From NCBI RefSeq assembly GCF_029945685.1, contig NZ_JAQSDA010000028.1, positions 310,001 through 374,000 of the forward strand: a stretch of DNA of 64,000 nucleotides, given 5' to 3'. Position numbers and translations under genes: made by a program. The DNA comes from Polaromonas sp. (GTDB lineage: Bacteria > Pseudomonadota > Gammaproteobacteria > Burkholderiales > Burkholderiaceae_C). Numbering within the stretch: position 1 is the stretch's first letter; each line of letters starts with the position of its first letter. Positions 33,622-42,538 of the stretch are shown in pieces. The notes below the pieces were generated by a model. The model was not told where the DNA came from. It was given only the letters and a program-made list of their open reading frames with translations, and searched no databases.

Positions 33622-34686
33622 TTAACGCACCACCTGGGCCAGCTCGCCCCTGGCGTAGCGGGCAGCCACCAGCTGCAGCGTGTCCCCCTTGATTTTCGCG
33701 CCCTGGCCTTCGCAGCCGAACTCGATGTAACGCTGCTTGCAGATCGCCTTGGCGGCTTCGCGCGCGGGCTTGAGCCATTCGCGGGCGTCGAATTTTTCAG
33801 GGTTCTCGGCCAGAAACTTGCGCACCGCTGCGGTCATCGCCAGACGGATGTCGGTGTCGATGTTGATCTTGCGCACGCCGTGTTTGATGGCTTCCTGGAT
33901 TTCTTCCACGGGCACACCGTAGGTTTCCTTCATGTTGCCACCGTACTGGCGAATGACGGCCAGCAGGTCCTGCGGCACGCTGGACGAGCCGTGCATCACC
34001 AGATGGGTGCTGGGGATGCGTTTGTGGATGTCCTTGATGCGGTCGATCGCCAGGATGTCACCGGTGGGCTTGCGCGTGAACTTGTAGGCGCCGTGGCTGG
34101 TGCCGATGGCGATTGCCAGCGCGTCGATCTGCGTCTGCTTGACAAAATCGGCCGCCTGCTCCGGGTCGGTCAGCAACTGCTCGCGCGTCATGGTTGCGTC
34201 GGTGCCGTGGCCGTCTTCCTTGTCGCCCTTCATGGTTTCCAGGGAGCCGAGGCAGCCAAGCTCGCCTTCGACCGTCACGCCCACCTTGTGCGCGAGTTGC
34301 GCCACCTTTTTGGTGACCTCGACGTTGTATTCATAGCTGGCAATCGTCTTGCCGTCGGCCTCCAGCGAGCCGTCCATCATCACGGATGAAAACCCGAGGT
34401 TGATCGCACCCTGGCAGACGTCCGGGTTCTGGCCGTGGTCCTGGTGCATGACCAGCGGGATCTGTGGATACATTTCGATGGCCGCCTGGATGAGGTGCTT
34501 GATGAAAGCCTCGCCAGCGTATTTGCGCGCGCCGGCGCTGGCCTGCAGGATCACGGGAGCGCCGGTTTCCCTGGCCGCTTCCATGACAGCCTGGACCTGC
34601 TCAAGGTTGTTGACGTTGAAAGCTGGAATGCCATAGCCATTGAGGGCTGCATGGTCCAGCAACTCGCGCATGGAAACGAGTGCCAT
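33622..34686 (-). CDS. fba: Fructose-bisphosphate aldolase, class II
   Basis: A 354-residue zinc aldolase of the Calvin-cycle/class IIB subtype, interconverting fructose 1,6-bisphosphate with dihydroxyacetone phosphate and glyceraldehyde 3-phosphate. Zinc-site features are VMHQDHGQNPD (about 79-89) and SVMMDGSLEADGKT; VHGSSS-type VMHGSSSVPQD and the C-terminal NIDTDIRLAMTAA follow. Length fits the subtype. It shares this chromosomal region with pyk and pgk on the same strand. Tandem direct repeats lie directly upstream and could be an operator. Confidence 0.95.
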   Translation of the reverse strand: MALVSMRELLDHAALNGYGIPAFNVNNLEQVQAVMEAARETGAPVILQASAGARKYAGEAFIKHLIQAAIEMYPQIPLVMHQDHGQNPDVCQGAINLGFSSVMMDGSLEADGKTIASYEYNVEVTKKVAQLAHKVGVTVEGELGCLGSLETMKGDKEDGHGTDATMTREQLLTDPEQAADFVKQTQIDALAIAIGTSHGAYKFTRKPTGDILAIDRIKDIHKRIPSTHLVMHGSSSVPQDLLAVIRQYGGNMKETYGVPVEEIQEAIKHGVRKINIDTDIRLAMTAAVRKFLAENPEKFDAREWLKPAREAAKAICKQRYIEFGCEGQGAKIKGDTLQLVAARYARGELAQVVR

Positions 34687-34712
34687 AAAAAATATCCCCA
34701 GGAAGGTTGAAC

Positions 34713-34745
34713 GGATTCGGTGGATTCGGTAACTGACCGGTAACT
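34713..34745 (-). promoter_or_regulatory. Tandem direct repeats upstream of fba (candidate operator)
   Basis: GGATTCGGT is repeated head to tail at 34713-34721 and 34722-34730, and CGGTAACT occurs at 34727-34734 and 34738-34745, an 11-base period. The cluster lies 27-59 bases before the fba ATG. Direct repeats one helical turn apart suggest a protein-binding site; the binding protein is unknown. Confidence 0.45.
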
Positions 34746-34943
34746 CTTTTCATTTTACCCGTCGCACTCGCCTGTGGAACCTACTGGCGTGGTCTGGACA
34801 GGCTTCCAGCGTCATCCTCGAAGGGGCAAAGGCGTAGGACAAGCCCGCTCGGGACCGTCGCGCCTCTTTGCGGGCGCCGGCATTAAGGCTCACTTAAGGC
34901 GGGTCGGGCTACCGTCAACCCTTCTTGTGCCCAACTCGCCACC

Positions 34944-35675
34944 ATGACCTCTCCCAGCCGTCCAGCCGTTTCCAGCCCGTCGCGTCTTTTTTTCTGGTCC
35001 GTTGCCAGCCTTCTCCTCCTGCTGACCTGGGACGCTTCGGGACTGGACCTGACGCTGGCACGCTGGTTCGGGTCGGCCAGCGGCTTTGCGCTCGAAAACC
35101 ACTGGTTCTGGCGCGGCGTACTCCACGACAACATGCGCCCACTGCCCTGGTTGTTTGAAGGGGCGCTGCTGATCGGTATCGCCCGGCCTGTCGGCCCCCT
35201 GCGGCATCTGCCTGCATCACGCCGTGTCCAGCTGGCCCTGACCACGCTGTTGGCGCTGCTGGTGGTGGCTGACATCAAGCTGCACAGCCACACCAGCTGC
35301 CCCTGGAGCCTGCACGAATTTGGCGGCGTGGCCAGCCATGTCTCGCACTGGGCCTGGGGGGTGCGGGACGGCGGTGACGGTGGCTGTTTTCCGGCCGGTC
35401 ATGCCTCTGCGGGTTTTGCCTTTGTCGGCGGCTTTTTTGCATTCCGGCATGCCCTGCCAGGCACCGCCCGGCGCTGGTTGCTGGGGTCCATGCTGGCCGG
35501 ACTGCTGCTGGGTCTGGCGCAACAGGTGCGTGGCGCCCACTACATGAGTCACACCCTCTGGACCGCCTGGTTCTGCTGGGCCAGCGCCGCCACGCTGGAC
35601 CTCGGCTTCACCTGGCTTGCCCGACTGACTTCACAAAAGCCGAGACCCGTTCAAGCACAGGCGCCCGGTCTCTGA
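34944..35675 (+). CDS. PAP2 family membrane phosphatase
   Basis: A 243-residue membrane protein of the phosphatidic acid phosphatase type 2 family with about five hydrophobic segments. The three-part phosphatase motif is visible: KLHSHTSCPW (about 111-120), CFPAGHASAGF (about 151-161, the PSGH-like box) and RGAHYMSHTLW (about 195-205, catalytic histidine). Substrates may be lipid A, phosphatidylglycerophosphate or undecaprenyl diphosphate; the sequence does not decide. It is divergent from fba, and its last 68 bases overlap the convergent esterase gene. Confidence 0.85.
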   Translation: MTSPSRPAVSSPSRLFFWSVASLLLLLTWDASGLDLTLARWFGSASGFALENHWFWRGVLHDNMRPLPWLFEGALLIGIARPVGPLRHLPASRRVQLALTTLLALLVVADIKLHSHTSCPWSLHEFGGVASHVSHWAWGVRDGGDGGCFPAGHASAGFAFVGGFFAFRHALPGTARRWLLGSMLAGLLLGLAQQVRGAHYMSHTLWTAWFCWASAATLDLGFTWLARLTSQKPRPVQAQAPGL

Positions 35676-36486
35676 GTACCGAGGCCATGGAGGCCACCAG
35701 GGTGACGTGGCTGACACCGTCCAGCAGCGCGGACTCCACATACACGCCACTGCTCTGGAGTCGCCGGGCCAGCGCGACGGTACTGCGCCGGGAATTGACC
35801 ACACGGTCGTCGGCAGGCGCCAGCAGCAACGCCGGCGGCGAAGCCGGCGACGCATGGAACAGCGGCTGGCTGTCGGCAGGCGTACGCGGCCAGTCAAAGG
35901 CCACCTGGGTCTGGCGGTCGCCAATCGGCAGGAAATCGTAGGGGCCGGCCAGGCCTATCCAGCCCGCCAGGCACGACGGTTTCAGGCCCTCGGCCGCCAG
36001 CCAGCGCGGATCCAGCGCCACCATGGCCGCGTTGTAGGCGCCGGCACTGTGTCCCATGACAAAAATCCGGGCGGAATCGCCACCATGTGCGACTCCATGG
36101 GCGACCGCCCAGCCCACGGCGCGCGCACTGTCCTGCACAAATGTTGGGTAGGTAAATGCGGGGCTCAGGCGGTAGTCCGCGATCACCGCCACGATGCCGC
36201 TTGCCGCCAGCGCCTCGCCCACAAAGCGGTAGTCGGCCCGCTCACCCGATGACCAGCTGCCCCCATAAAAAAACACCACCATCGGTGCCTGACCGATGAC
36301 GTCCACAGGCTGATAGACATCCAGCCGCTGGCGCGGGTGGGCGCCGTAAGGCAGGCCCTGGGCGAGCCGATAGGTGTCTGTGGAAACGGTGGCGTTGAGC
36401 AGGTCCACGGCCGAGCAGGCCGTGAGCAGTGCAGGCAGCATGGCCAACAGCGAGCGTCTTGGCACGGGAAAGTCTGTGGTGTTCAT
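35608..36486 (-). CDS. Alpha/beta hydrolase (carboxylesterase-type), putative lipoprotein
   Basis: A 292-residue esterase. The N-terminus RRSLLAMLPALLTACSA carries a lipobox ending at Cys24, suggesting a membrane-anchored lipoprotein. The oxyanion loop VFFYGGSW, the nucleophile elbow MGHSAGAYN, the acid in LAPADDRVV and the C-terminal histidine in GVSHVTL complete the catalytic set. The ATG at 36486 was chosen as it precedes the signal sequence. It lies between pyk and fba and its 3' end overlaps the convergent PAP2 gene by 68 bases. Substrate unknown. Confidence 0.85.
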   Translation of the reverse strand: MNTTDFPVPRRSLLAMLPALLTACSAVDLLNATVSTDTYRLAQGLPYGAHPRQRLDVYQPVDVIGQAPMVVFFYGGSWSSGERADYRFVGEALAASGIVAVIADYRLSPAFTYPTFVQDSARAVGWAVAHGVAHGGDSARIFVMGHSAGAYNAAMVALDPRWLAAEGLKPSCLAGWIGLAGPYDFLPIGDRQTQVAFDWPRTPADSQPLFHASPASPPALLLAPADDRVVNSRRSTVALARRLQSSGVYVESALLDGVSHVTLVASMASVLRDRAPVLERVSAFVKSVGQAR

Positions 36487-36581
36487 CGAACCGGGGATAC
36501 GCACGCCTGGCCGACGTGGATTCAGACGGCACCGGCCACCGGTCTGGGACCCGCCCGCGCCGGTCTCATGGGGCCGCCCGC

Positions 36582-38015
36582 TCAGGCTACGCGGCAGATC
36601 TTGAGCATGTTGGTGCCGCCAGGCGCACCCATGGGTTCGCCGCAGGTGATGGCATACACGTCGCCGCTTTGCACGATGTCGCGGCGCAGCAGGTGCCCTT
36701 CGGCCTGTTCCAGCGCGGTGTCGCGGTCGGCGCTGGTGTCCATCAGCAGCGGGCGCACATTGCGATACAGCGCCATCTTGCGCTGCGTCGCCAGGCGCGG
36801 TGTCAGCGCATAGATCGGCACACGGATGTCGTGACGGCTCATCCACAAGGGGGTGGAGCCGCTGTCGGTCAAGGCCACGATGGCTTTGGCGCCCAGATGG
36901 TGGGCCGTGAACAGCGCGCCCATGGCGATCGACTGGTCGATGCGCGTGAAGGTCTTGCCGCTGAAGTCGGCGTCCAGCGCCGTGTATTCGGCTTTTTCCG
37001 CTTCCAGGCAGATGTTGGCCACTTCCTCGATGGTCTCCAGCGGGTAATTGCCGGCGGCCGTTTCCGCGCTCAGCATCACGGCGTCGGTCCCGTCGAGCAC
37101 GGCATTGGCCACGTCGCTGACCTCGGCGCGTGTCGGCACCGGGTTGAGGATCATGCTTTCCATCATCTGTGTGGCGGTAATGACCACCTTGTCCATGGCG
37201 CGGGCCATCTTGATCATGCGTTTTTGCAGCGCCGGCACGGCGGCGTTGCCGACTTCCACCGCAAGGTCACCGCGCGCGACCATGATGCCGTCGCTGACCC
37301 GCAGGATGTCTTCGAGGTTGGGAATGGCTTCGGCGCGTTCGATCTTGGCAATCAGGCCGGGCTTGTGTTTGTAGGGCGCGGCGGCCACATTGCACAGCTG
37401 GCGCGCCATTTCCATGTCAGTGGCGTTTTTCGGAAAACTCACCGCCACGTAGTCCGCCTGGAAACTCATGGCGGTCCGGATGTCTTCCATGTCCTTGGCA
37501 GTCAGCGCGGGCGCGGTCAGGCCGCCACCTTTTTTGTTGATGCCTTTGTTGTTGGAGAGTTCGCCGCCAAGCTTGACGGTGGTGTGCACCTCCTCGCCGC
37601 GCACCGCGTCGATGATCAGCACAATCAGGCCGTCGTTGAGCAGCAGCAGGTCGCCGGCCTTGACGTCACGCGGCAACTCCTTGTAGTCCAGGCCCACACC
37701 CTTGAGGTCGCCCGGCTCGGTGCGCGAAGCATCGAGCACGAACTTGGCGCCGGGCACCAGCACGACCTTGCCCTCGGCAAATTTGCCGACGCGGATCTTC
37801 GGCCCCTGCAGGTCGGCCATGATCGCCACCTCGCGGCCGGCCCGCTGGGCTGCCTCGCGCACCAGCCCGGCCCGGTCGATGTGGTCCTGCGCCGTGCCAT
37901 GGCTGAAATTGAGGCGCACCACGTTGACGCCCGCACGTATCATTTTTTCAAGCAGCGCCGGATCGCTCGAAGCGGGGCCCAGGGTGGCAACAATTTTGGT
38001 GGCGCGGCGTGGCAT
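36582..38015 (-). CDS. pyk: Pyruvate kinase
   Basis: A 477-residue glycolytic enzyme converting phosphoenolpyruvate and ADP to pyruvate and ATP. The start MPRRATKIVATLGPAS is standard; VVRLNFSHG, the catalytic-lysine region GLIAKIERAEA, and DGTDAVMLSAETAAG are family signatures. The C-terminal regulatory domain is present. ATG 38015 was chosen with an AGGAGA site ahead of it; the longer frame is not family-like. It is on the same strand as pgk and fba but about 1.1 kb from pgk because of an inserted DHDPS-family gene. Confidence 0.96.
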   Translation of the reverse strand: MPRRATKIVATLGPASSDPALLEKMIRAGVNVVRLNFSHGTAQDHIDRAGLVREAAQRAGREVAIMADLQGPKIRVGKFAEGKVVLVPGAKFVLDASRTEPGDLKGVGLDYKELPRDVKAGDLLLLNDGLIVLIIDAVRGEEVHTTVKLGGELSNNKGINKKGGGLTAPALTAKDMEDIRTAMSFQADYVAVSFPKNATDMEMARQLCNVAAAPYKHKPGLIAKIERAEAIPNLEDILRVSDGIMVARGDLAVEVGNAAVPALQKRMIKMARAMDKVVITATQMMESMILNPVPTRAEVSDVANAVLDGTDAVMLSAETAAGNYPLETIEEVANICLEAEKAEYTALDADFSGKTFTRIDQSIAMGALFTAHHLGAKAIVALTDSGSTPLWMSRHDIRVPIYALTPRLATQRKMALYRNVRPLLMDTSADRDTALEQAEGHLLRRDIVQSGDVYAITCGEPMGAPGGTNMLKICRVA

Positions 38016-38092
38016 GAATGTCTCCTGTAAGTTGGGGACAATTCTCACACGGAACCGGTTACAGGCCGGGTACACCTGGCGCGATGCACCAG

Positions 38093-38974
38093 CTACAGCG
38101 CGTCCAGCTCGCGCAGGACCCGACGCACCGTTTCCACGCCCTCCGGCGACAACGGTGTTTGCGGCGCCAGAGGATGGCCGACTTCATAGCCCTGGAGCAC
38201 GAGGCCGGCCTTGATGCAGGCCGCCAGGTTGAACGTGGCAAACACCTGGTTGATGCTCCACAGCCTGCGCTGCAAGGCCATGGCTTCATCCCAGTGGCCG
38301 GCCCGGCACAGCTCATACAGCGCGATGCTTTGCCGGGGAACCAGGCAGGCAGGCCCGGCCATCCAGCCCGCGCCTCCGAGCAGCATCACGGTCGCAGGCA
38401 CATGCGAGGAAGCCGCAAAAACCTCCATCCGGCCCTCGACGACATTCATGATCGACAGCAGGCGCCCGGTGTTGAAGGAAGCGTCCTTGATATAGCGAAT
38501 ATTGCGGATGTGGCTGAGCCGCTCAATGACCGGCAGCTTGAGATCGGAGCGCTGGAAATTCGGATTGGTGTAGATCACCACCGGCAGCGACACGGCATCG
38601 GCAATCGCCTTGAAGTACTGGTAGACACCTTCGTCGTCCACCGGAAAATACGCTTCCAGTACCGCCAGGATGCCGTCGCAGCCCATGCGTTCGTACTCCC
38701 GGGCCTGGCCCACGGCGTCGACAATGGTGGTGGCCGCCACACCGGCCACCACCGGCACCTGGCGGCCGGCCGCCTGCACCACCACCTCCACCACCCGGCG
38801 CCGCTGCGCCGGGTTGAGGTAGGCAAATTCGCCAGTCGATCCCAGGGGCGTCAATCCATGCACACCGGCCGCTATCAGGTCCTGGCAAAGGCGCGTCAGA
38901 ACCTGCGCCTCCACCTCTCCGTCGGCGTCAATGGGCGACACCAGATAAGGGAAAACACCGTGAAAATCCGTCAT
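38093..38974 (-). CDS. Dihydrodipicolinate synthase family protein
   Basis: A 293-residue (beta/alpha)8 lyase of the DapA/NanA family. The pyruvate-recognition loop PLGSTGEF is at 43-51, the proton-relay tyrosine in VVIYTNP is Tyr135, and the Schiff-base lysine in YIKDAS is Lys163. Many members outside lysine synthesis cleave or form 4-hydroxy-2-oxo acids; specific residues for true DapA function cannot be confirmed, so no symbol is given. Start at ATG 38974, seven bases after GGAG. Its position between pgk and pyk is unusual for the glycolytic cluster. Confidence 0.85.
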   Translation of the reverse strand: MTDFHGVFPYLVSPIDADGEVEAQVLTRLCQDLIAAGVHGLTPLGSTGEFAYLNPAQRRRVVEVVVQAAGRQVPVVAGVAATTIVDAVGQAREYERMGCDGILAVLEAYFPVDDEGVYQYFKAIADAVSLPVVIYTNPNFQRSDLKLPVIERLSHIRNIRYIKDASFNTGRLLSIMNVVEGRMEVFAASSHVPATVMLLGGAGWMAGPACLVPRQSIALYELCRAGHWDEAMALQRRLWSINQVFATFNLAACIKAGLVLQGYEVGHPLAPQTPLSPEGVETVRRVLRELDAL

Positions 38975-39018
38975 CTGCAAACTCCGGTCAAGTAGCCGTG
39001 GATTGGGAGGATTTCATA

Positions 39019-39080
39019 CAAAATGGCCTCCAGCCCTTTCCCTGATTGCGGGAGCAGCTATGCTTTCAATAGCAAAATTG
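39019..39080 (-). repeat. Family B repeat, copy B5
   Basis: On the minus strand: TTGCTATTGAAAGCATAGCT, GCTCCCGCAATCAGG, AAAGGGCTGGAGGCC, ATTTTG. It starts about ten bases after the pgk stop in the orientation of pgk, between pgk and the DHDPS-family gene. Confidence 0.8.
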
Positions 39081-39089
39081 CACACCGGC

Positions 39090-40283
39090 TCAACCCGCCG
39101 CCCGTTTCTGCAGGATCTCGAAAGCCGGCAGGGTCTTGCCTTCCAGCACTTCGAGAAAGGCGCCGCCACCGGTGGAGATGTAGCCCACGTCTTTTTCAAT
39201 GCCGTATTTGGCGATCGCGGCCAGGGTGTCGCCGCCCCCGGCAATGCTGAAGGCGGGGCTGGCGGCAATCGCCCGGGCGATGGTTCGGGTGCCACCTTCA
39301 AAGGCAGCAAACTCGAACACGCCCACCGGGCCGTTCCAGACAATGGTGCCGGCCGCCATCAGCTGATCGGCCAGCTTTTTCGCGGTTTGCGGGCCGATAT
39401 CCAGGATCAGATCGTCGTCCGCCACATCGGTGGCAGCCTTGACGGTGGCGGGCGCATCGGCGCTGAAGGTCTTGGCAGTCACCACATCGGTCGGCACAGG
39501 CACCTCGGCGCCGCGCGCCTTCATGGCCGCCATCACCGCGCGGGCTTCGTCGAGCAGTTCGCGTTCCGCCAGGCTTTTGCCGATCGGCAGACCGACGGCC
39601 AGCATGAAGGTGTTGGCAATGCCGCCGCCCACAATCAGCTGGTCCACCTTGCCGGCCAGCGCCTGGAGAATGGTGAGCTTGGTCGACACCTTGCTGCCGG
39701 CCACGATGGCCACCAGCGGGCGCTTCGGGTTGGCCAGGGCTTTCGAGATCGCATCCATTTCTGCCGCCAGCAGCGGGCCGGCGCATGCCACTTTGGCAAA
39801 CTGCGCGATGCCGTAGGTCGAGGCCTCGGCGCGATGCGCGGTGCCGAAGGCGTCATGCACAAAAATATCGCAAAGGGCGGCCATCTTGCGGGCCAGGGCC
39901 TCGTCGTTCTTTTTCTCGCCCTTGTTGACGCGGCAATTCTCCAGCAACACGAGCTGGCCGGGCGCCACCTCCACACCATCAACCCATCCGGACCGCAGAG
40001 GCACCTCACGCTGCATCAGTTCGGCCAGGCGCGCAGCCACCGGTGCAAGGGAGTCTTCGGGTTTGAACTGCCCTTCGGTCGGCCGGCCCAGGTGGGAGGT
40101 CACCATCACCGCCGCACCGGCGTCAAGGGCCATCTGGATACAGGGAATCGAGGCGCGGATGCGGGTGTCTTCAGTGATGTGGCCGCTGTCATCCTGCGGC
40201 ACATTGAGGTCGGCTCGAATGAAAACACGCCGGCCCTTGACAAGTCCCTGGGCGCACAGATCGGAGAAGCGGATGAAGTTCAT
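39090..40283 (-). CDS. pgk: Phosphoglycerate kinase
   Basis: A 397-residue glycolytic and gluconeogenic kinase transferring phosphate between 1,3-bisphosphoglycerate and ADP. Visible signatures are RADLNVPQDDSG (about 23-34), TSHLGRPTEG (about 60-69), NCRVNKGEKKND, the helix GSKVSTKLTILQAL and the nucleotide-site STGGGAFLEVLEGK near the C-terminus. Length is normal. It heads the pgk / pyk / fba group on the minus strand and is followed by family B copy B5. Confidence 0.96.
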   Translation of the reverse strand: MNFIRFSDLCAQGLVKGRRVFIRADLNVPQDDSGHITEDTRIRASIPCIQMALDAGAAVMVTSHLGRPTEGQFKPEDSLAPVAARLAELMQREVPLRSGWVDGVEVAPGQLVLLENCRVNKGEKKNDEALARKMAALCDIFVHDAFGTAHRAEASTYGIAQFAKVACAGPLLAAEMDAISKALANPKRPLVAIVAGSKVSTKLTILQALAGKVDQLIVGGGIANTFMLAVGLPIGKSLAERELLDEARAVMAAMKARGAEVPVPTDVVTAKTFSADAPATVKAATDVADDDLILDIGPQTAKKLADQLMAAGTIVWNGPVGVFEFAAFEGGTRTIARAIAASPAFSIAGGGDTLAAIAKYGIEKDVGYISTGGGAFLEVLEGKTLPAFEILQKRAAG

Positions 40284-40346
40284 GAAAGCTCGCAGTGAAG
40301 GGTTGGGTCAACGCGCCCAAGACTCAAATTGTAGGTGCGACACGCC

Positions 40347-40449
40347 ACTTCTCCCCCCGCCGGGGCTGCGGGCCCGGCTTGGCCGGCCCGCAGGCGCAGC
40401 TGCCCCCTCGGGGGCAGCGCCGTACGCGAAGCGACAAGCGTGGGGGCTA
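40347..40449 (-). repeat. Family A repeat, copy A7
   Basis: On the minus strand the TAG stop of azlD runs straight into CCCCCACGCTTGTCGC, then a CTGCCCCCGAGGGGGCAG palindrome and the GCCTGCGGGCCGGCCAAGCC hairpin. It fills the gap to pgk. Confidence 0.85.
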
Positions 40450-40776
40450 CCAATTCAGGCCAATATGCAGAGGCAGGTAAACCGCCATTCCGGCGATGAT
40501 GGTGCCCAGAACGCCGCGGCGCCAGACAAACCAGGCCACGCCGGCCAGCGCGGCAAACAGGCGGGCGTCCCGCCAGGTGTCGATCAGCTGGCCCTGCGTC
40601 ATCACGATCTCGGGGATGATGACTGCCGACAAGGCCGCGATGGGCGCATAGTGCAGCCCACGCTGCACCCAGGGCGGCAGAGTCCAGGGCTTGCTGGACA
40701 TGAAGAAAAACGAGCGCGTGATCACCGTGACCAGCGCCAGCCCGACGATGGTGAGCACAGTCCAGGCGTCGGTCAT
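40447..40776 (-). CDS. azlD: Branched-chain amino acid transporter small subunit, AzlD family
   Basis: A 109-residue membrane protein with four hydrophobic segments (VLTIVGLALVTVITR, APIAALSAVIIPEIV, FAALAGVAWFVW, GTIIAGMAVYLPLHI). AzlD partners AzlC for export of branched-chain amino acids or analogues. The ATG overlaps the azlC stop as ATGA. The TAG stop is shared with the beginning of family A copy A7. Length is normal for the family. Confidence 0.88.
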   Translation of the reverse strand: MTDAWTVLTIVGLALVTVITRSFFFMSSKPWTLPPWVQRGLHYAPIAALSAVIIPEIVMTQGQLIDTWRDARLFAALAGVAWFVWRRGVLGTIIAGMAVYLPLHIGLNW

Positions 40777-41522
40777 GCCGCCCCCTTTGTTGTCGGCAGC
40801 GAAGCCGGGGGCGCAGCAGGTTTTTCCAGCATCAGGCAAACCGCCACCGCCGCAGCTATCGCGACCAGGATGTTGAGCTTGAGCGGCAGGGCAAAGGCCG
40901 CCACTGCCGCGGCGCCGGCCACACCAGCGGACACCACACGCAGGCGGCTGCTTGCCAGTGAAGACATGACGCCCAGCAAGGCCAGGATGCCGGCGAAACC
41001 CAGCCCCCAGGACAGAGGAATCGCGTTGGCCAGGGCAATGCCCAGCAGGCTGGGCACCACCCAGCTGATCCAGGTCAAGGCACAGTTCCCTGCCAGATAG
41101 GCCTCCTGGGCCCGCAGCGCTTCCCGGTCGTCGGGCAGCACCGGATGCGGGTGGCGGTTGGTGAACATCACGTAACTGAGATCGGCCGTGAAATAGCCGC
41201 TGGCCAGGCGCCGCCAGAGCGGCTGGTGCATCAGGTAAGGCCGCAGGTGGGCACTGAACACGACAAAACGCAGATTGACGCAGGCCGCCGTGGCCAGAAT
41301 CACCCACATGGGCGCGCCGGCAAGCATCAGCGGCACAGCTGCAAGTTGGGAGCTGCCGGCAAACACGATCACCCCCATCAACACCGCCTCAAACAGGCTC
41401 ATCCCGGACTTGACCATGGCCACGCCTGTCATCAGGCCCCAGGCAGCCGTGCCGGCGGCAGCGGACGCCATGTCGCGCATGCCCTGGCGAAACTCGGGAT
41501 GACGGTACAGCGGGGCCGTCAA
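40773..41522 (-). CDS. azlC: Branched-chain amino acid transporter large subunit, AzlC family
   Basis: A 249-residue membrane protein with about six to seven hydrophobic segments. AzlC hallmarks are MSLFEAVLMGVIVFAGSSQL (about 41-60), NLRFVVFSAHLRPY (about 83-96) and YFTADLSYVMF. It is coupled at both ends: its ATG overlaps the fmt stop and its stop overlaps azlD, so export is co-translated with the formyltransferase/deformylase genes, which is probably accidental clustering. Confidence 0.9.
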   Translation of the reverse strand: MTAPLYRHPEFRQGMRDMASAAAGTAAWGLMTGVAMVKSGMSLFEAVLMGVIVFAGSSQLAAVPLMLAGAPMWVILATAACVNLRFVVFSAHLRPYLMHQPLWRRLASGYFTADLSYVMFTNRHPHPVLPDDREALRAQEAYLAGNCALTWISWVVPSLLGIALANAIPLSWGLGFAGILALLGVMSSLASSRLRVVSAGVAGAAAVAAFALPLKLNILVAIAAAVAVCLMLEKPAAPPASLPTTKGAA

Positions 41523-42502
41523 GCGCGCTGCTCCGCCGGGGCCTGAAACACCATGCCGGGCTGCAGCGCAAAACCACGGACGAACTCGGCGGCGTCCAGC
41601 GGCTTGCCGCCGGGCTTTTGCAGCCGGGTGGCGCGCAACACGCCGTCGCCAGCTGCCACATCGACGCCTTCCGGGCTGACGGCGAGAACCTGGCCCGCAA
41701 CCGCCGCTTCGGGTCGCCGGACACCGGGCAACACCACGGCCTGCCAGAACTTGACCGTGTCGCTGCCCAGCGCACTCGCCGCGCCCGGAAAGGGATTGAA
41801 GGCGCGGATCCGCCGCTCTATCACCGTGGCGCTTTGGTGCCAGTCAATGGCGGCCTCGTGTTTTTCGATTTTGTGTGCGTAGCTGATGCCCTCCCCGGGT
41901 TGCGGTACGGGCCGGAGCCCGCCGCAGGCTGCGAGTTCCAGTGCCTCCACCACCAGCCGCCCCCCCAGGACGGCCAGTTTGTCGTGCAGGGTGCCGGTGG
42001 TGTCCCCGGGGGCGATCGGGAGCTTTTCAGCCAGCAACATGTCGCCGGTGTCCAGCCCGGCGTCCATCTGCATCAGCGTGATGCCGGTCTCACGGTCGCC
42101 CGCCTCGATGGCGCGGTGAATCGGTGCGGCGCCGCGCCAGCGCGGCAGCAGGGAGGCGTGGATATTCAGGCAACCCAGCCTCGGCATGTCCAGCGCCCAC
42201 TGCGGCAGGATCAGACCATAGGCGGCGACCACCATGGCGTCGGCATGGGCCGCGTCCAGCGCATCGCGCGCGGCCGCTGCGTCTTCCGGGTATTTGCCAT
42301 CGAGCCGCAGGCTGCGCGGCTGCGCCACCGGGATCTGTTTTTCGAGCGCAAACTGCTTGACGCTGGAGGCCTGCAGCTTCATGCCGCGGCCGGCCGGCCG
42401 GTCCGGCTGGGTCAGGACGAGGGAGATTTCAAAACCCGCAGCATGCAGCTGCACGAGCGCCACACGGGCGAATTCGGGGGTACCGGCAAATATGACGCGC
42501 AT
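41519..42502 (-). CDS. fmt: Methionyl-tRNA formyltransferase
   Basis: A 327-residue enzyme that formylates initiator methionyl-tRNA with 10-formyltetrahydrofolate. The N-terminal MRVIFAGTPEFA, the folate-site NIHASLLPRWRGAAP and the catalytic DTGDML segment are all present. The ATG at 42502 gives the canonical N-terminus; an ATG six codons upstream is possible. It lies 36 bases after def on the same strand, the usual def-fmt pairing. Confidence 0.95.
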   Translation of the reverse strand: MRVIFAGTPEFARVALVQLHAAGFEISLVLTQPDRPAGRGMKLQASSVKQFALEKQIPVAQPRSLRLDGKYPEDAAAARDALDAAHADAMVVAAYGLILPQWALDMPRLGCLNIHASLLPRWRGAAPIHRAIEAGDRETGITLMQMDAGLDTGDMLLAEKLPIAPGDTTGTLHDKLAVLGGRLVVEALELAACGGLRPVPQPGEGISYAHKIEKHEAAIDWHQSATVIERRIRAFNPFPGAASALGSDTVKFWQAVVLPGVRRPEAAVAGQVLAVSPEGVDVAAGDGVLRATRLQKPGGKPLDAAEFVRGFALQPGMVFQAPAEQRA

Positions 42503-42538
42503 CGACTCATTTTCGCCCATGCGCAGGGCGCGCCATGG

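Noticed and set aside
35608..35675. 68-base overlap of the PAP2 and esterase genes as evidence of a mis-called end
   Set aside because: Both frames continue with normal composition to their stops; convergent 3' overlaps of this size occur, so both ends were kept.
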